Below are positions 62,674 through 64,000 of a stretch of 64,000 bases of DNA, piece by piece; the first letter of the stretch is position 1; every line of letters starts with the position of its first letter. The notes beneath the pieces are model-generated. The model made no database searches, was not told the DNA's origin, and saw only the letters and a program-made list of their open reading frames with translations. This stretch comes from Cycas panzhihuaensis. Taxonomy: Eukaryota; Cycadophyta. The translations under genes and the position numbers were made by a program. The stretch covers positions 64,797,741-64,861,740 of the forward strand of contig CM041465.1 of the NCBI GenBank assembly GCA_023213395.1, read 5' to 3'.

Positions 62674-64000
62674 TGTTTCCTAGCTACTAGGAATGGACTC
62701 GAGATGCATTGACGTAGGTTTGTTTAGGTATACTTTCTTACTTTTTCTTACCCATGCTTGATTGAGGTTATTTAGAGTAGGTTGCTTGACATATGCCTGC
62801 CTGCCTGCATTGCTTTTCTACTTGCTCATAATGTATGTGCTTACGGCACACCATCAGCCTATGACGACTCACAGTGGGGGCATTCCTCAGTGAATGCTAC
62901 ACCCTGTATGGCGCACAGCCACCCACGTTGTCTCCACAGTCTCCCAGGATATTTTCGTCAGCCCTATTTGCTCCCATTACAACATGTTGCTTATGTTGCA
63001 GTCCTTTCTAAGCCTGATTTAATCCTTAGTTAGGACTCTTTGCATTGTTTTGGGTACTTGCCCATTACCTGGGCATTCCCCTAGCTACTCTAACTTATGT
63101 TTAGCCTTGGTTTTTACCCCAAAAACTTGATGTTTCTGCTTATTTTTCTCTTTTTTTTTTTTCTAGTCTAATACCATTGTAAACTTAGCGGCATGCAGAT
63201 TTCTGTGATACCTTAAAGTTTCTTGATCTGTTGTTTGAAATTTAAAAAAAAGAGAACCACGCGACAATTTCTATTTTTTTGTGGAACTACCACATGGCGT
63301 TAATTGATTCGAGTCACCCTGATATCCCCAATGTTCACCTGCTATAAACATGGGGATAAAGGGGATTTTGCTCCCTATTTTTCAGATCTTTTGGCTATTT
63401 TTCAAATCTCTTGGAAGAATTTCTGACTTTCACACAAGAAAACACACAGAAAAGACAACCTACATACACAACAACTGAACAAAGGAGAAAAGGATTACTA
63501 TCAATTTGGACTTACGGGCCATTCTTGCCCCCTCTGACTCTCCACAGCAAGCCCCATCTTTCTTTGCAGGTGCTAAAGGATCCAAGTGACATTTTCACCC
63601 AAAAGCTTCCCAAAGAGCTAACTTCCAAGGCTCCAAGCTTGCAAGGAGTTTTCTTCATTCTCACTCTTACAAGGACCACTCATGATCAGTCCTCATACGT
63701 TAGTTGTTGCTGCTGTTCTTGGCAGCAAAGTTCATGCTTGATCTCCTCCCTATAAGGTACTTCTTGTTTCTATTTGTAATTCATTTTGTTCCTATTTCTT
63801 TTGTCTGTTAATGAATGAGATGTCCGTCCCCCATTGCTGTCCTTCTCCCCAAAGGGTTCTGTCCCTTGTCCTCTTTGCCCTTTACCATCAACGCTTTCTT
63901 AGGGAATGGGCTAAGGGAGTTTAGGGAATTTAGTTAGGGTGTTCCGATTAGCATGGGCAACCCATCTTTACGTCATTGCTAGAAGTCTCACATGTTGGTG
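62674..64000 (+). repeat. G4 3' LTR, partial (window ends inside it)
   Basis: Starts TGTTTCCTAGCTACTAGG and aligns with 48872 onward. TATAAAC at 63343-63349 is intact here. Compared with the 5' LTR about 164 bp (50026-50189) are missing at 63821/63822. Confidence 0.93.

Larger units (their letters stand above)
48872..64000 (+). mobile_element. G4: Ty3/gypsy Tat element, most complete copy
   Basis: The 5' LTR (48872-51459), 11.2 kb internal region and the first 1.3 kb of the 3' LTR (from 62674) are in the window. It shows the full order: gag, protease, RT, RNase H, integrase, hairpin, antisense gene, hairpin cluster, archaeal-type RNase H, polypurine tract. The LTRs agree at about nine bases in ten by eye. 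The 5 bases before it are CCTCT; the partner is outside. Confidence 0.95.

Overview
The window comes from a repeat-rich, gene-poor part of a flowering-plant genome. Almost all of it is nested LTR retrotransposons. I find no host gene, tRNA, rRNA or CRISPR array. The only stretch not assigned to an element is about 230 bp at 13814-14046. The plant assignment rests on Ty1/copia elements primed by initiator-Met tRNA, and on Ty3/gypsy elements of the plant Tat type with an extra archaeal-type RNase H and 2.5-2.7 kb LTRs. The many C-to-T style stop codons also fit a heavily methylated plant genome. I cannot name the species. Element names C1-C4 and G1-G4 are mine.

Left part (1-16918), Ty1/copia. 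C1 (229-8561, + strand) is full length, with two LTRs, a primer-binding site, a polypurine tract and a 5-bp target duplication (CTATA), but its gag-pol is broken by stops and frameshifts. C1 sits inside a relative, C2, which runs on the minus strand (1-228 and 8562-13813) and has its 5' LTR at 13474-13813. C2's leader holds a 3'-truncated copia of another lineage, C3 (about 11066-13324, minus). C4 (14047-16918, +) is a diverged relative of C1/C2, represented by an LTR, a primer site and an AT-rich non-coding leader.

Right part (16919-64000), Ty3/gypsy Tat. Four copies of one family are nested. G1 (+) starts at 16919 inside C4. G2 (minus, 23632-34341, target duplication CCTGG) is inserted into the integrase tail of G1. 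G3 (+, from 37082) is inserted at the start codon of an antisense gene carried by G1. G4 (+, from 48872 to beyond the window) is inserted into the same antisense gene of G3. The full order, best seen in G4, is: LTR, primer site, gag, protease, RT, RNase H, integrase, a conserved hairpin, an AT-rich zone, an antisense gene, a hairpin cluster, archaeal-type RNase H, polypurine tract, LTR. G1 and G2 have independently lost RT-RNaseH-integrase. G2 has also lost the antisense gene but keeps an intact second RNase H.

The most interesting object is the antisense gene (35234-37081, about 47222-48871, about 58980-60698). It encodes a plant-mobile-domain-like N-terminus, an acidic Gly/Ser/Pro-rich middle and a C-terminal coiled coil. 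A 109-112 nt AT-rich GT-AG intron lies at the same place in all three copies. It converges on gag-pol across a shared AT-rich zone. Extra and antisense ORFs have been reported in plant Tat elements, so what may be new is the combination of domains, the conserved intron and the layout.
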